DNA of 64,000 nt from Leptospiraceae bacterium (lineage in GTDB: Bacteria > Spirochaetota > Leptospiria > Leptospirales > Leptonemataceae). The stretch spans positions 1 through 64,000 of the forward strand of contig JANXCF010000001.1 in assembly GCA_025059995.1 (NCBI GenBank). Direction: 5' to 3'. Under the pieces are notes generated by a model that was given only the letters and a program-made list of their open reading frames with translations, searched no databases and was not told the DNA's origin. Shown here piece by piece: positions 28,711 to 38,524 of this stretch (position 1 is the first letter of the stretch; the number at the start of each line of letters is the position of its first letter). The position numbers and the translations under genes are program-made.

Positions 28711-29997
28711 TTACGTTGTATATTCTGAATTGATTTTTACATAATCATAATTTAAATCACAACCCCAAAAGCTTTCGTTAGCATTCCCTTGGTTCAAGTC
28801 AATATCGATATAGATTTCTTTTTGCTTGAAGTACTCAGACATTTCTTCTAAATCCATGATTTTGGGATAAAACTCTTTTTGATTACAATAAAGCTTGATT
28901 TTCGAAATATCAAAATGAGCATCCACTACCTTTCCAATCCCCATTAAAAATCTTCCCCAGTTAGGATCACCTCCAAATATGGCAGTTTTGATCAAAGGGC
29001 TATTGATGATGGATCTTCCGATTTTTTCAGCAATTTTCGCTGTGGGAGCATTTAGAACATTCACACGAAAGATTTTTGTTGAACCCTCACCATCAGAAAC
29101 GATCTTTTTTGCTAACTGCATACTTAACCCCAAAACATTAAGCAAGAAATCTTTTGATTCTTCTGTAAAGTGAATTCCTCGAAATACTTCTCTTTTCACT
29201 TCTTTGAGTAAATCTTTATTTTCTTCGTTCGAATAATTGATTAATAATAAAAATTGCTTTTTCGTAAAAGAAAATAATTTTTTCCATTCTTCAATCGGGT
29301 ATGAAATAGCTTGCTTTGATTTGCCATTCGCCATGATAACGAAAGTATCACTAGTTGATGTGTCTGAGTCCACAGAAATCCGATTAAATGTCTTGTTTGC
29401 TACAAAATGAATGAGTCTTCTTAAATCAGAAGAAGAAATCTTTACATCTGTAATTATATATGCCAACATAGTTGCCATGTTGGGATGAATCATCCCTGCA
29501 CCTTTGGCAAAACCTGCTATTGTATATGCTTCATTGCTATAATATCCTGTTTTTGGAAATCGATCTGTGGTCAATATGGCTTCAGCAAAATCAAGAGGCT
29601 TTCGATCAAGATAATGAGGGATTTTAGAACAAGCATTTTCTATGACTTTTGAATCCAACTTTTTTCCAATCACTCCTGTGCTCGAGGGTAAAACATCCTC
29701 TGGTTTGATTTTTAAAGATTTTGCTGTCCACTTACAAGTATCGTAAGCTAACTTCAAACCTTCTCTTCCGGTAGCTACATTGGAATTTCCTGAGTTTACT
29801 ACAATGCACTGCAATTTTCCATTTTTGATGTGTTCTCTCCCCACGATGATTGGGTTTCCAACAAATTTGTTTTGTGTGAAAACTCCTGAAGCACTTGCTA
29901 ACGTTTCACTGAATATAAAACCAAAATCTTTTGAGTTCGTATTTTTTTTGATTCCTGCATACCATCCATTGGCATAAAAACCCTTAGGTAGCTCCAT
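28711..29997 (-). CDS. argJ: Glutamate N-acetyltransferase / ornithine acetyltransferase ArgJ
   Basis: This 428-aa enzyme transfers the acetyl group from N-acetylornithine to glutamate, recycling acetyl groups in arginine synthesis. The self-cleavage site is the ATML string with nucleophile Thr176 (KGAGMIHPNMATML), which splits the precursor into alpha and beta chains. STGVIG (106-111), the oxyanion-hole element, is present, as is the late GGDPNWGRFLMGIGK block. It is the first gene of a seven-gene leftward operon whose other members are signalling and envelope genes; no other arginine gene is adjacent. Confidence 0.95.
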   Translation of the reverse strand: MELPKGFYANGWYAGIKKNTNSKDFGFIFSETLASASGVFTQNKFVGNPIIVGREHIKNGKLQCIVVNSGNSNVATGREGLKLAYDTCKWTAKSLKIKPEDVLPSSTGVIGKKLDSKVIENACSKIPHYLDRKPLDFAEAILTTDRFPKTGYYSNEAYTIAGFAKGAGMIHPNMATMLAYIITDVKISSSDLRRLIHFVANKTFNRISVDSDTSTSDTFVIMANGKSKQAISYPIEEWKKLFSFTKKQFLLLINYSNEENKDLLKEVKREVFRGIHFTEESKDFLLNVLGLSMQLAKKIVSDGEGSTKIFRVNVLNAPTAKIAEKIGRSIINSPLIKTAIFGGDPNWGRFLMGIGKVVDAHFDISKIKLYCNQKEFYPKIMDLEEMSEYFKQKEIYIDIDLNQGNANESFWGCDLNYDYVKINSEYTT

Positions 29998-30053
29998 AGG
30001 TTCTTTTATTTTTTTTGGATTACGAAAAAAGGCAAGGACGAATTGCGAAAAGC

Positions 30054-31421
30054 TTACTTCAATGTTTTTTCTTTTTTTTGTTCTCTTTGGTGATAAAGTA
30101 AAAAAACATTGTTTTTTTCGCTCCTCAAAATTTTTTTCGGAGTTTCGTAGTAAATCTCTTGAAAAACCTCAAAAGGTAAATCTTGCATGATCTCGAAATA
30201 CTTTTTGTAATCAGGAATACTCATTTTTCCGCAAAGCAAGTTCGTTTGGAAATAATAAATTTTTCTTTCGATCAGAAATTGTAGGGTTTCTATATCTTCT
30301 ACCGCTTCAGCGGTGATAATGGCATCTCGATTGTTTGCCAAGTGTTGACAGTAGTCAATGAAAGCTAAATTATCCAAAAACTTGATTTGATCTTCATCTT
30401 TCTTGTATTGAAAGCTCAAGGGATCCAGCTTGATTTCTTTAATCATCAATCCTAATTCCAAAACTACCTGATGGCTTTGACTTCTCACACCAAAATCATC
30501 TGCAGAAAAACTGAATCCATAATCCCAGAAAAATTTACAAACTTCCTTTAGCTTGATGTCTTTTTCTTCAAAAGGTTTCTCTATGAGCTCTATGCGAATA
30601 TTTTTTGGTTCTAAGTTTCTACTTTTTACTAAACCATGAAATCTCTTCACACGAATGAGGTCTTTAAAGATTTCTATAAAAGACTCTGGAGAAATATTAA
30701 ACTTCAAGGTTCCTTTACAACCTTCACTTGCTAAGATGAGCTTTTCTAAAATCAAAAGTTCAAATCGATGGATATTTTGATCTGAAGGAATATCTTTAAT
30801 CAAATCTTTATAGCTATGATATAATCCTCCCCCAATGAATACTTCTCCGCCCACAACCGAAAACGTTTTTTTCTGAGGATGAAAATAGATTGTTGGTTGA
30901 ATAACAGCTTCTTTGGATGAAGAAGAAAGATAAGTATTAGCTCGATTTAAAAATGTCCACTTCCACCTTGTTAGGTTATCATCTAAATTTTTTTTTGAAG
31001 CTGTATATAATTCTTGATAAATTTCATCACTCTCAGAGATAAAATTACAAGCAGTTCTTCCAATGCCAAAACGAAATGAAATTTTTTTGTGTTTTTCGTA
31101 ATAGTCTAAAAATTTACCAACAGCATTGTCCAAATTGGGGAATTCATGTTCACTCCAACCACTAAATGGAGAGATTGCAAGAAGCAAAAATTCTTCTTTT
31201 TGATTAAGAAAAAATCCAAAATCGATACTTGTCGTATTAACCAAAAAGTGGATTTCGTTTTGTAATATCTCCGCAAATTTATGATACGTAGTTCCCTTCA
31301 AAAACTCGAAACGGATCAAAAAAATAGGTTTTCCTCTATGGGGTGCAATATGAGTTTTTTTGAATAGCTCTTCATCTTCATAGATTTTATTCTGTAGTTG
31401 TATCTCTCGTTTAGCTTCCAT
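30054..31421 (-). CDS. EAL-domain protein (c-di-GMP phosphodiesterase-like)
   Basis: This 455-aa soluble protein has an N-terminal region (1-175) that I do not recognise and a C-terminal EAL domain (about 185-440). The signature EAL is altered to EVF (GGEVFIGG), but the metal and catalytic residues can be followed: Asn in FNISPESF, Glu in IRIELIEKPF, DD in SADDFG, Lys in IKLDP, Glu in ITAEAVED and Gln in YYFQTNLLCG. It may be active, but the changed signature and the absence of the usual QGY make reduced activity or a binding-only role possible. No GGDEF, PAS or receiver domain is seen. It is a single gene, divergent from mdh. Confidence 0.75.
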   Translation of the reverse strand: MEAKREIQLQNKIYEDEELFKKTHIAPHRGKPIFLIRFEFLKGTTYHKFAEILQNEIHFLVNTTSIDFGFFLNQKEEFLLLAISPFSGWSEHEFPNLDNAVGKFLDYYEKHKKISFRFGIGRTACNFISESDEIYQELYTASKKNLDDNLTRWKWTFLNRANTYLSSSSKEAVIQPTIYFHPQKKTFSVVGGEVFIGGGLYHSYKDLIKDIPSDQNIHRFELLILEKLILASEGCKGTLKFNISPESFIEIFKDLIRVKRFHGLVKSRNLEPKNIRIELIEKPFEEKDIKLKEVCKFFWDYGFSFSADDFGVRSQSHQVVLELGLMIKEIKLDPLSFQYKKDEDQIKFLDNLAFIDYCQHLANNRDAIITAEAVEDIETLQFLIERKIYYFQTNLLCGKMSIPDYKKYFEIMQDLPFEVFQEIYYETPKKILRSEKNNVFLLYHQREQKKEKTLK

Positions 31422-31521
31422 GAAAGCTTTTTTAATTACAGAAATTTTATTTTTTTCACTTGTAAATTATCTTTTTTACGATCTTTTTTCTATCATTGTA
31501 GAAGCTAATAAAAAAGTATCT

Positions 31522-31549
31522 TTGACATCATTTTATTACTGCATATTCA
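31522..31549 (+). promoter_or_regulatory. Candidate promoter of malate dehydrogenase
   Basis: TTGACA (31522-31527), 16 bases, TATTCA (31544-31549). This predicts a leader of about 115 nt before the mdh ATG; the leader ends with an AAGGTG ribosome site. The leader shows no recognised riboswitch. Confidence 0.45.
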
Positions 31550-31646
31550 AATCAGTATGAAGCCAAAAACTCATTTTGTCTGATGTCCAAAAAAAAATGC
31601 AAAACAAGAATTGACTAATCAAAAAGTTATCAAAAATCAAGCTTGA

Positions 31647-32621
<975 letters not shown>

Positions 32622-32646
32622 AGCGATCTTTCGATCGCTTTTTTAT
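32622..32646 (+). terminator. Intrinsic terminator after mdh
   Basis: A 7-bp perfect stem, AGCGATC and GATCGCT, with a TTTC loop (32622-32639) is followed by a T-rich run. It starts one base after the mdh stop codon. The leftward operon ends at 32643, so the hairpin may also help to stop transcripts coming from the other side. Confidence 0.8.
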
Positions 32647-33653
32647 TTCATTATTTTCTGAACAGCTACAATAACGTGATGGATTTTCCAATATTCTTTC
32701 CGTTTTAACTCATATTCGTATAAATACTCTACTTTATAGCCTGGCTTTCCTCTTAATACTTCTACAAATACTTTTGCCACATGTGGCTGAAGATAATGAA
32801 CTTCCTTGATTTGAAAACGAATGATAGGATCAATTGGTTGATTTTTGAGAAAATTTTTAAATTCATTTAATAAATTTTGTTTTGTTTTTATATCAGCTCT
32901 TCTATAATCCCTCTCAAAAAGTTCATACGATAAAATAAAATCCTGTAGCTCAATATACTTAAAATAATTATCCCAGTTTTTATAATACTCTGCCATCAAA
33001 AATAAATACACAACCTCATCAGGTGAAGGAATGGCTTCTTTGGGGATTTCTTGATCATCAACAAAACGAAAAACACTCTGTTCTTCTGTTATTGTGAGGG
33101 TGATTCGATTTTTACTAACAAATCGCAGTTGGCTCTTATAATTCTCATCATAAGAATAGGGAATAAAATATCCAACGATACGATATTCTCCTACAGGTAA
33201 ATTTTTTATATAAAATGTTTTAGTGAATATTTCGTTGGGATGAAGGAGTATTTCTTTAACAGGATTGCCATTTAGGTTCTCTACTAAATTTTTCTGTAAG
33301 GACGTGATTTCAAAATCAGGATGATTCAAAACTTCGACTTGCTCTTGAATTTCCTTGCCATTTGCATCAAGGATTTCTATATAAAAACTTTCTGTAAACT
33401 TTTGATTCACATAGAAACGAAAACTCAAAAAACCTTGATTTTGAATTTGAAAACTCACTGGTATCAGTTCATTTGCTTGATATAAATTCCTTTCGGTTTG
33501 GATTTGAAAAACCAAATGTTTTTGTATGTCATCAATTGTGTATTTACCATGAACATTTCGTGTGCTCCTACCAAAAAGAGAAAAAACAAAAAAGACCATC
33601 AAAAAAAGAAAAACTCCAATCCGCATCTCTAACTTTATCGATGAATTACTCAT
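32643..33653 (-). CDS. Exported protein with beta-sandwich (Ig-like) region, unrecognised
   Basis: This 336-aa protein has an N-terminal signal segment (MRIGVFLFLMVFFVFSLFG, after ten polar residues). The middle (about 45-200) alternates strands in a pattern like intracellular protease-inhibitor/Ig-type sandwiches (ANELIPVSFQIQNQG, LPVGEYRIVGYFIP). The C-terminal third (about 205-336) resembles a small alpha/beta fold. No enzyme motif is seen. It overlaps the TPR gene stop by four bases (ATGA) and is the last member of the LptF operon, so an envelope role is likely. Confidence 0.65.
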   Translation of the reverse strand: MSNSSIKLEMRIGVFLFLMVFFVFSLFGRSTRNVHGKYTIDDIQKHLVFQIQTERNLYQANELIPVSFQIQNQGFLSFRFYVNQKFTESFYIEILDANGKEIQEQVEVLNHPDFEITSLQKNLVENLNGNPVKEILLHPNEIFTKTFYIKNLPVGEYRIVGYFIPYSYDENYKSQLRFVSKNRITLTITEEQSVFRFVDDQEIPKEAIPSPDEVVYLFLMAEYYKNWDNYFKYIELQDFILSYELFERDYRRADIKTKQNLLNEFKNFLKNQPIDPIIRFQIKEVHYLQPHVAKVFVEVLRGKPGYKVEYLYEYELKRKEYWKIHHVIVAVQKIMK

Positions 33654-35611
33654 AAATTTAAATTCTCTCGATAAAATATGTCCTGTGGAGTAAGCTTTTT
33701 GGATTCACCTTTTATTAATTCCAACAATGACGTGTAAGGATAGACTTCCTTTACTCGATAATACTGATTTTGGTTTTTGAATATATCATCTTTTTTTATT
33801 AGGTCAATTTTTCCAACGTTGATTGCTATATTCCCATTGTGATTTCCTATGTATTTTGCCTTTAATGGGACAGAACGAAGCAAGAATTGCTTTAAAAACA
33901 CACCCAGCTTTTCTTCTTGTTTAGGATTGTTTGAAATAAAGCTGTCTTTTTTGATGATGTAGCCATCACGTGACCTTAAAACAAAATCGATTTGGAATCG
34001 ATTAGGTGATATTCGATAAAAGCTTTCTAACAAAAAATGAACAGAAACTTTTTTTTCATTTTCCCACTCCTTTAAAACAGGTAAAAGCTCAGGCTGATAA
34101 AAAAGATAATACCGAGACTCTCGAAAAAACATGGTTTTTAGATGGCTCCAATCCTCTTCTTTAATAGTTTGAAAATAGTGTATAAAATTTATAAAATTTT
34201 TTATATAGTTTCTCAAAATCTCTGGCTCTTTAAAGTGAAGTTCATTTTGCTCCAGAGGATATGGATTGAAAACCAAAATTGTTTCTTTTTCTCGCTGATA
34301 GAAATCTTTCAAGTTAATCCAATGAGCTCCAGTAAGCCTCAAAAAAGGATAATCCTTCATTTCTTCTAAAAACCTTCGCATAAGAATTCGCCAACGGACT
34401 TCCTCTGGCTCACTTCGTATCAACTCATGCAATGTTAGAAAAAAGTCTTCATAATAGTGATTGTCTTGATAGTACTCTAAATACTCTTTTTTTATCTCTA
34501 TGTTTTTTGGATAAAAGAGCTCAGCATATTTTAACGAAAAGAGAAAGTTTTCATTGTCTAATTTCTTTTTATATTCTTTTGCTTTTAGGTAATAAAATTT
34601 GTTTCGATTGAGGGACTCAAATGGAATTCTTTTCTCTAAAAGAAACAAATCATACCTTGGACATGAGAAAAAATATTCTGTTCTTGAACAAAGATCCTTT
34701 AAAGTGCTTGCATTATCTAATTCTAAAAAGTCATTTTTGTTGGCTAACAACAATAGATCGTTTGTTTCGAAATCGAACTCACTTTTTATACTCTGGATTT
34801 TATCTTTACTATTGAGTAAATAAGCAATTAGCATTAGCTTATTGAGGAGCTCAGGATTTCCGCCAGTATAGTTTACATAGGTTTTTAGATTTTGATAGGC
34901 TTCGTTTAGGTTTTTTTGTTTATTGTTGGTTTCTATGAATGCTTTTTTGTAGTGAATTTCTCCATTGATTTTATAAACTTCAATAGAGTCGAAAAAAAGT
35001 TTTTGAAATTCTCTTGCATATTCTTCTGCTTTTGAGATTTGATTTTGGGCTAATAAATTCTGTATTATTTTTCTATAGATACGCTTATCTAAGGGATTTG
35101 ACTCTAAGTATTTTTTATAAAAAAAATCAGATAATGCATATTGATTGAGCTTGAAGTAATAATTTCCTTTTAGTTCAAAAAATTCTTGTTTTTGAAGGTT
35201 TTTTGCATCCAATTCATTGATGAGATTTTCGGCTTCCTTGAGTTTTCCTTCCTCTACAAGGACAAATCCATGAAGTATTTTGAAGATATTTTGATCTGGA
35301 TATATCTTTAGATTTTTTTGGATTCGATTTTTGGCGTTTGAAATATCGTTTAAATGTAAATAGCTTTTTATCAACAATACTTCGGCTTCAATTTTGGCTG
35401 GTTGTCTTTCAAGGTATTCGGTTAAGTATAAAATTACGTTATTATATTTTTCTTCTTGATAGTTTTTTTCTGCTAATCTGAATAGCTCATTTGAAGGAAT
35501 CTGATTTAGGGGTTTATTCGTAGATACCGTTCGAAAACCAAAATCCTGGGTCCATAGCCAAATGGGGAAAAACAACAAAAAAAGCACTTTTTTATGGAAT
35601 TGTATAGCCAC
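33650..35611 (-). CDS. Exported TPR-repeat protein
   Basis: This protein of about 653 aa has a signal peptide (HKKVLFLLFFPIWLWTQ) and then tandem TPR-like helices: NELFRLAEKNYQEEKYNNVI, AEVLLIKSYLHLNDISNAKN and others to about residue 420. The C-terminal 230 residues are a separate alpha/beta region ending in strands. I chose the GTG at 35611: a GGAGGGG ribosome site lies nine bases upstream, while the in-frame ATG at 35629 has none. It overlaps the preceding gene's end by 20 bases. It is likely a periplasmic scaffold. Confidence 0.7.
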   Translation of the reverse strand: MAIQFHKKVLFLLFFPIWLWTQDFGFRTVSTNKPLNQIPSNELFRLAEKNYQEEKYNNVILYLTEYLERQPAKIEAEVLLIKSYLHLNDISNAKNRIQKNLKIYPDQNIFKILHGFVLVEEGKLKEAENLINELDAKNLQKQEFFELKGNYYFKLNQYALSDFFYKKYLESNPLDKRIYRKIIQNLLAQNQISKAEEYAREFQKLFFDSIEVYKINGEIHYKKAFIETNNKQKNLNEAYQNLKTYVNYTGGNPELLNKLMLIAYLLNSKDKIQSIKSEFDFETNDLLLLANKNDFLELDNASTLKDLCSRTEYFFSCPRYDLFLLEKRIPFESLNRNKFYYLKAKEYKKKLDNENFLFSLKYAELFYPKNIEIKKEYLEYYQDNHYYEDFFLTLHELIRSEPEEVRWRILMRRFLEEMKDYPFLRLTGAHWINLKDFYQREKETILVFNPYPLEQNELHFKEPEILRNYIKNFINFIHYFQTIKEEDWSHLKTMFFRESRYYLFYQPELLPVLKEWENEKKVSVHFLLESFYRISPNRFQIDFVLRSRDGYIIKKDSFISNNPKQEEKLGVFLKQFLLRSVPLKAKYIGNHNGNIAINVGKIDLIKKDDIFKNQNQYYRVKEVYPYTSLLELIKGESKKLTPQDIFYRENLNL

Positions 35612-37601
35612 CTTCAGATACCCCTCCATATTGCATATAATTTAGTTTTACTCGGACATTTATATAAATATCTTTCAAATTCTCCTTGTATTCAAGGGGT
35701 GTTTTGTATGTCAAAAGGTAATGAGTCTTCGAACTTTTTAGTAAAGCTTCAAAGATGTTTTTGTAGTTTTGATCAAGCAAAAAGCTATAATATTTGCCTT
35801 GTATGTTTTTAAAGAATTCTTCCCATTCCAAATGCCGTTCAAAAGAAATCACAAAGATTGGAACCTGATGAATCAGAGAAAGATTGATGAGTTTTTTATA
35901 ACTTTCTTCACTTTCGTAAACCAAATTTCTGTTCGTAAAATACACAATCCCTTTGTTTCCCTTTTTGGGGATTAACCACTGCATTCCTTCTATAAGAGAT
36001 TGAACGTCATTCGGTTGATTTTTGGTTTTGATGGTCGCATTCAAGAGATTATCATAAATTTCCAAGTTGTATTTTGAGTTACTGATGATTTTTAAGTTAT
36101 CCCCTGCAATGCTAAAGTAGACTTCATCGTTGATACGAAAAGAACTAAAGAATTCCATTATTCTTTGTTTAAACAGCTTTTCGAAATTCTTGGGAACTCG
36201 AAAATCAGGGTCTTTAATCATTAGCAGATTTAATTTGTTTTTGTAGATTTCATAATTCTTTGAATTAACAACATAGATTCGTTTGTGGTTTTCGTAGATT
36301 TCGAAATGTCGATTTTCTAAATTGGGCATTGGATTTACATCGGGATTGAGTATCAGAAGTTGAACAGCAATATTGGGAAAGTCATGAACTTCGATATTGA
36401 GAATCTGCATTATGATATTTTCTGTTAACTTTCTTTGTTTTTTGAAACTATAAATCTTCCCTGTGATGTCAGAGATGGCAAAATAAGTCTCATCAAAGAT
36501 GATACTCGACAAAAATCTCCAATCTTGAATTTCTACACCTCCATCAGGTGGTAATGTTAAGATACTAAAAAAATTTTTCCATTCCCGAAATGGGGCATAC
36601 GAAAACCAAACATTTCCTTCTTCATCCAAAAGAAACATAATGGTATTAAAAACAAAAAAATCTTTCACTTTGTAGGGTATTTCTAACGTTTCTAAATAAT
36701 AACCAGAAAGATCAATCTTTTGAATCTGAAACCGATCCAACATGTAAATGGAGTTTCCATCTGTTTCGAATTTAGGATTTTCAATAGAGACATTATTATT
36801 TTTTATTGATAAATTTTGCAAAATATTACCATCGGGTAGAAGTTTATAAAACTGTTTTTCTTTCTGACTCCATACGTATAAAATGCCATCTAAAAAAAAC
36901 ATACTGGTTGGATAGGAAACACTCACACGTTTTTCTAAATTTAAATTTGCTTTATTGATAATTAACACCTCATCTTTCCCCATATCAGATACATAGAGGA
37001 AACTACCATTCACAACAAGGCTTTTGGGCTTATCGATGGAGAAATTGATGCGATTTATTGTTTTCGAAACTAAATTTCCTTCATAATCAAAAACATAAAT
37101 CCCACCAGGTTTGTAAGATAAAACGTAGAAAAACTTTTCATCAGCTCTAATGTTGATAGGAAGCCATTCAGTTTCTCGAATGTCGGAAGCAGTAACTACC
37201 CGATCAAATATATAATGAAAGTCATCATTGCTGATAATATCTCCTAATAGAATTTTCTCAATTGAATGGATTTTGTTTTGAGTAATTTCATCATGAGGTA
37301 TTTGTTCTTTTAAAATTTCATATTCCTGCAAAGAATTTTCTAATTCTCCTGATAGAAAATATGAGTCTGCCAAAAATCTACGAGCAAAATAAAAATCAGG
37401 CTTTTCGTTGAGTGATTTTAGAAAAAAGAATTTTGCGGTTTCATATTGATTTTGATTAAATAACGACACACCTTGTAAAAAATATTCGTAAGAACGTTTC
37501 TGCCCCTTCTCGAATAAAGGTATTTGATGATATGCAAGTGGAATGGCAAAAACAAGCGACAAAAAAAAGAAAAACAACAAAAAGAATGAAAGTTTTCTCA
37601 T
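35592..37601 (-). CDS. Exported TPR / beta-propeller / VWA-like protein
   Basis: This 669-aa protein has a signal peptide (MRKLSFFLLFFFFLSLVFA), two TPR-like helices pairs (about 38-110), an NHL-like six-bladed propeller (about 140-395; repeats such as LVVNGSFLYVSDMGKDEVLI) and a C-terminal domain with the strand order of VWA-related domains (KGIVYFTNRNLVYES, VPIFVISFER, KTHYLLTYKTP). The MIDAS DxSxS motif is not evident, so metal binding is doubtful. It precedes the TPR gene, with which it overlaps, and follows a coiled-coil protein gene. Function unknown; a periplasmic interaction platform is inferred. Confidence 0.68.
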   Translation of the reverse strand: MRKLSFFLLFFFFLSLVFAIPLAYHQIPLFEKGQKRSYEYFLQGVSLFNQNQYETAKFFFLKSLNEKPDFYFARRFLADSYFLSGELENSLQEYEILKEQIPHDEITQNKIHSIEKILLGDIISNDDFHYIFDRVVTASDIRETEWLPINIRADEKFFYVLSYKPGGIYVFDYEGNLVSKTINRINFSIDKPKSLVVNGSFLYVSDMGKDEVLIINKANLNLEKRVSVSYPTSMFFLDGILYVWSQKEKQFYKLLPDGNILQNLSIKNNNVSIENPKFETDGNSIYMLDRFQIQKIDLSGYYLETLEIPYKVKDFFVFNTIMFLLDEEGNVWFSYAPFREWKNFFSILTLPPDGGVEIQDWRFLSSIIFDETYFAISDITGKIYSFKKQRKLTENIIMQILNIEVHDFPNIAVQLLILNPDVNPMPNLENRHFEIYENHKRIYVVNSKNYEIYKNKLNLLMIKDPDFRVPKNFEKLFKQRIMEFFSSFRINDEVYFSIAGDNLKIISNSKYNLEIYDNLLNATIKTKNQPNDVQSLIEGMQWLIPKKGNKGIVYFTNRNLVYESEESYKKLINLSLIHQVPIFVISFERHLEWEEFFKNIQGKYYSFLLDQNYKNIFEALLKSSKTHYLLTYKTPLEYKENLKDIYINVRVKLNYMQYGGVSEGGYTIP

Positions 37602-37648
37602 TTTTTTTCTTATCGGTTTGTATAAAAATTCACAAAGAAAAAAGAATG

Positions 37649-38521
37649 TTAACTTATGTCTTTTGGAAAATAACTTTCTCTTGGTGGGAGTCCCAGTTTT
37701 TTTCTCAATTCTTGATTTTCTTTGTATAATTCTATGATTTCAGCATCAGTAATGATATTCAGTCTTTGTAAAGCTTCGATGATTTTTTCTCTTTCTATGT
37801 TTTCTTGTCTGCTAATTTCTAATGCAATCTCGGTTGCTTCTAAGGATTTTCTTGTTTCCATTAATTCCCGATCACGAAACTCTCCTAAACGCTCTAACGC
37901 CTTTATTGTTGAATGTAGTTCAATCATTTCTTTTTCTTTCAATTGGAATGCTTCTTCTAAAGCTTTATTTATCTGTTCTTCAAAGACTCTATATTTTTGT
38001 TCAAATTCCAATAAATGTTGATAGGCTCTTGATTCATTTTTTGCATCTAATAATTCTGTTCTAATAAGCTGGATATACCCCTCAAGAAAATCTCTATATT
38101 TCCTGACTTGAGTAGAAAACTCTTGGATGATTTTTCGGTACCTTTCTGATTTGACTAAAAATTCTAACAAAACTTTTAGTGTTGTCGATTTTGTTTGATC
38201 ATCTAATACATATGTTCTTTTTTTTACCTCTAATTTTGAATGAAATTCTTCTAATAATGATTCTGGTAATATTACAACCTTGATATATGGTATAATAATA
38301 GGATTTTTGTTGATAATCTCCAACACCTCAGTTAAATCGTCGTCATAAGATTGAAACACTAAAATATTCACTTCGTCTTCATTAAAATCAATAGATTTTA
38401 TCTTGCTTAAATCTTCTTCTATAATTTGAACCCTTACGTTTTTTTCGGATAAATTATCTACTTTAATTTTAAGAGGGAATCGTAAATTTTTCGAAAAATG
38501 CCAAATTTTTATTTCTGTCAT
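37649..38521 (-). CDS. Cytoplasmic coiled-coil protein with receiver-like N-terminus
   Basis: This 290-aa protein has an N-terminal alpha/beta segment (1-120) whose strand-helix order is like a response-regulator receiver, but the phosphate-accepting Asp is missing (NILVFQSY at the third strand). The rest (120-275) is a long continuous coiled coil, rich in Glu and Arg. There is no signal or membrane segment. It starts three bases after the LptF/G gene stop. I do not recognise the family. Confidence 0.6.
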   Translation of the reverse strand: MTEIKIWHFSKNLRFPLKIKVDNLSEKNVRVQIIEEDLSKIKSIDFNEDEVNILVFQSYDDDLTEVLEIINKNPIIIPYIKVVILPESLLEEFHSKLEVKKRTYVLDDQTKSTTLKVLLEFLVKSERYRKIIQEFSTQVRKYRDFLEGYIQLIRTELLDAKNESRAYQHLLEFEQKYRVFEEQINKALEEAFQLKEKEMIELHSTIKALERLGEFRDRELMETRKSLEATEIALEISRQENIEREKIIEALQRLNIITDAEIIELYKENQELRKKLGLPPRESYFPKDIS

Positions 38522-38524
38522 TCC

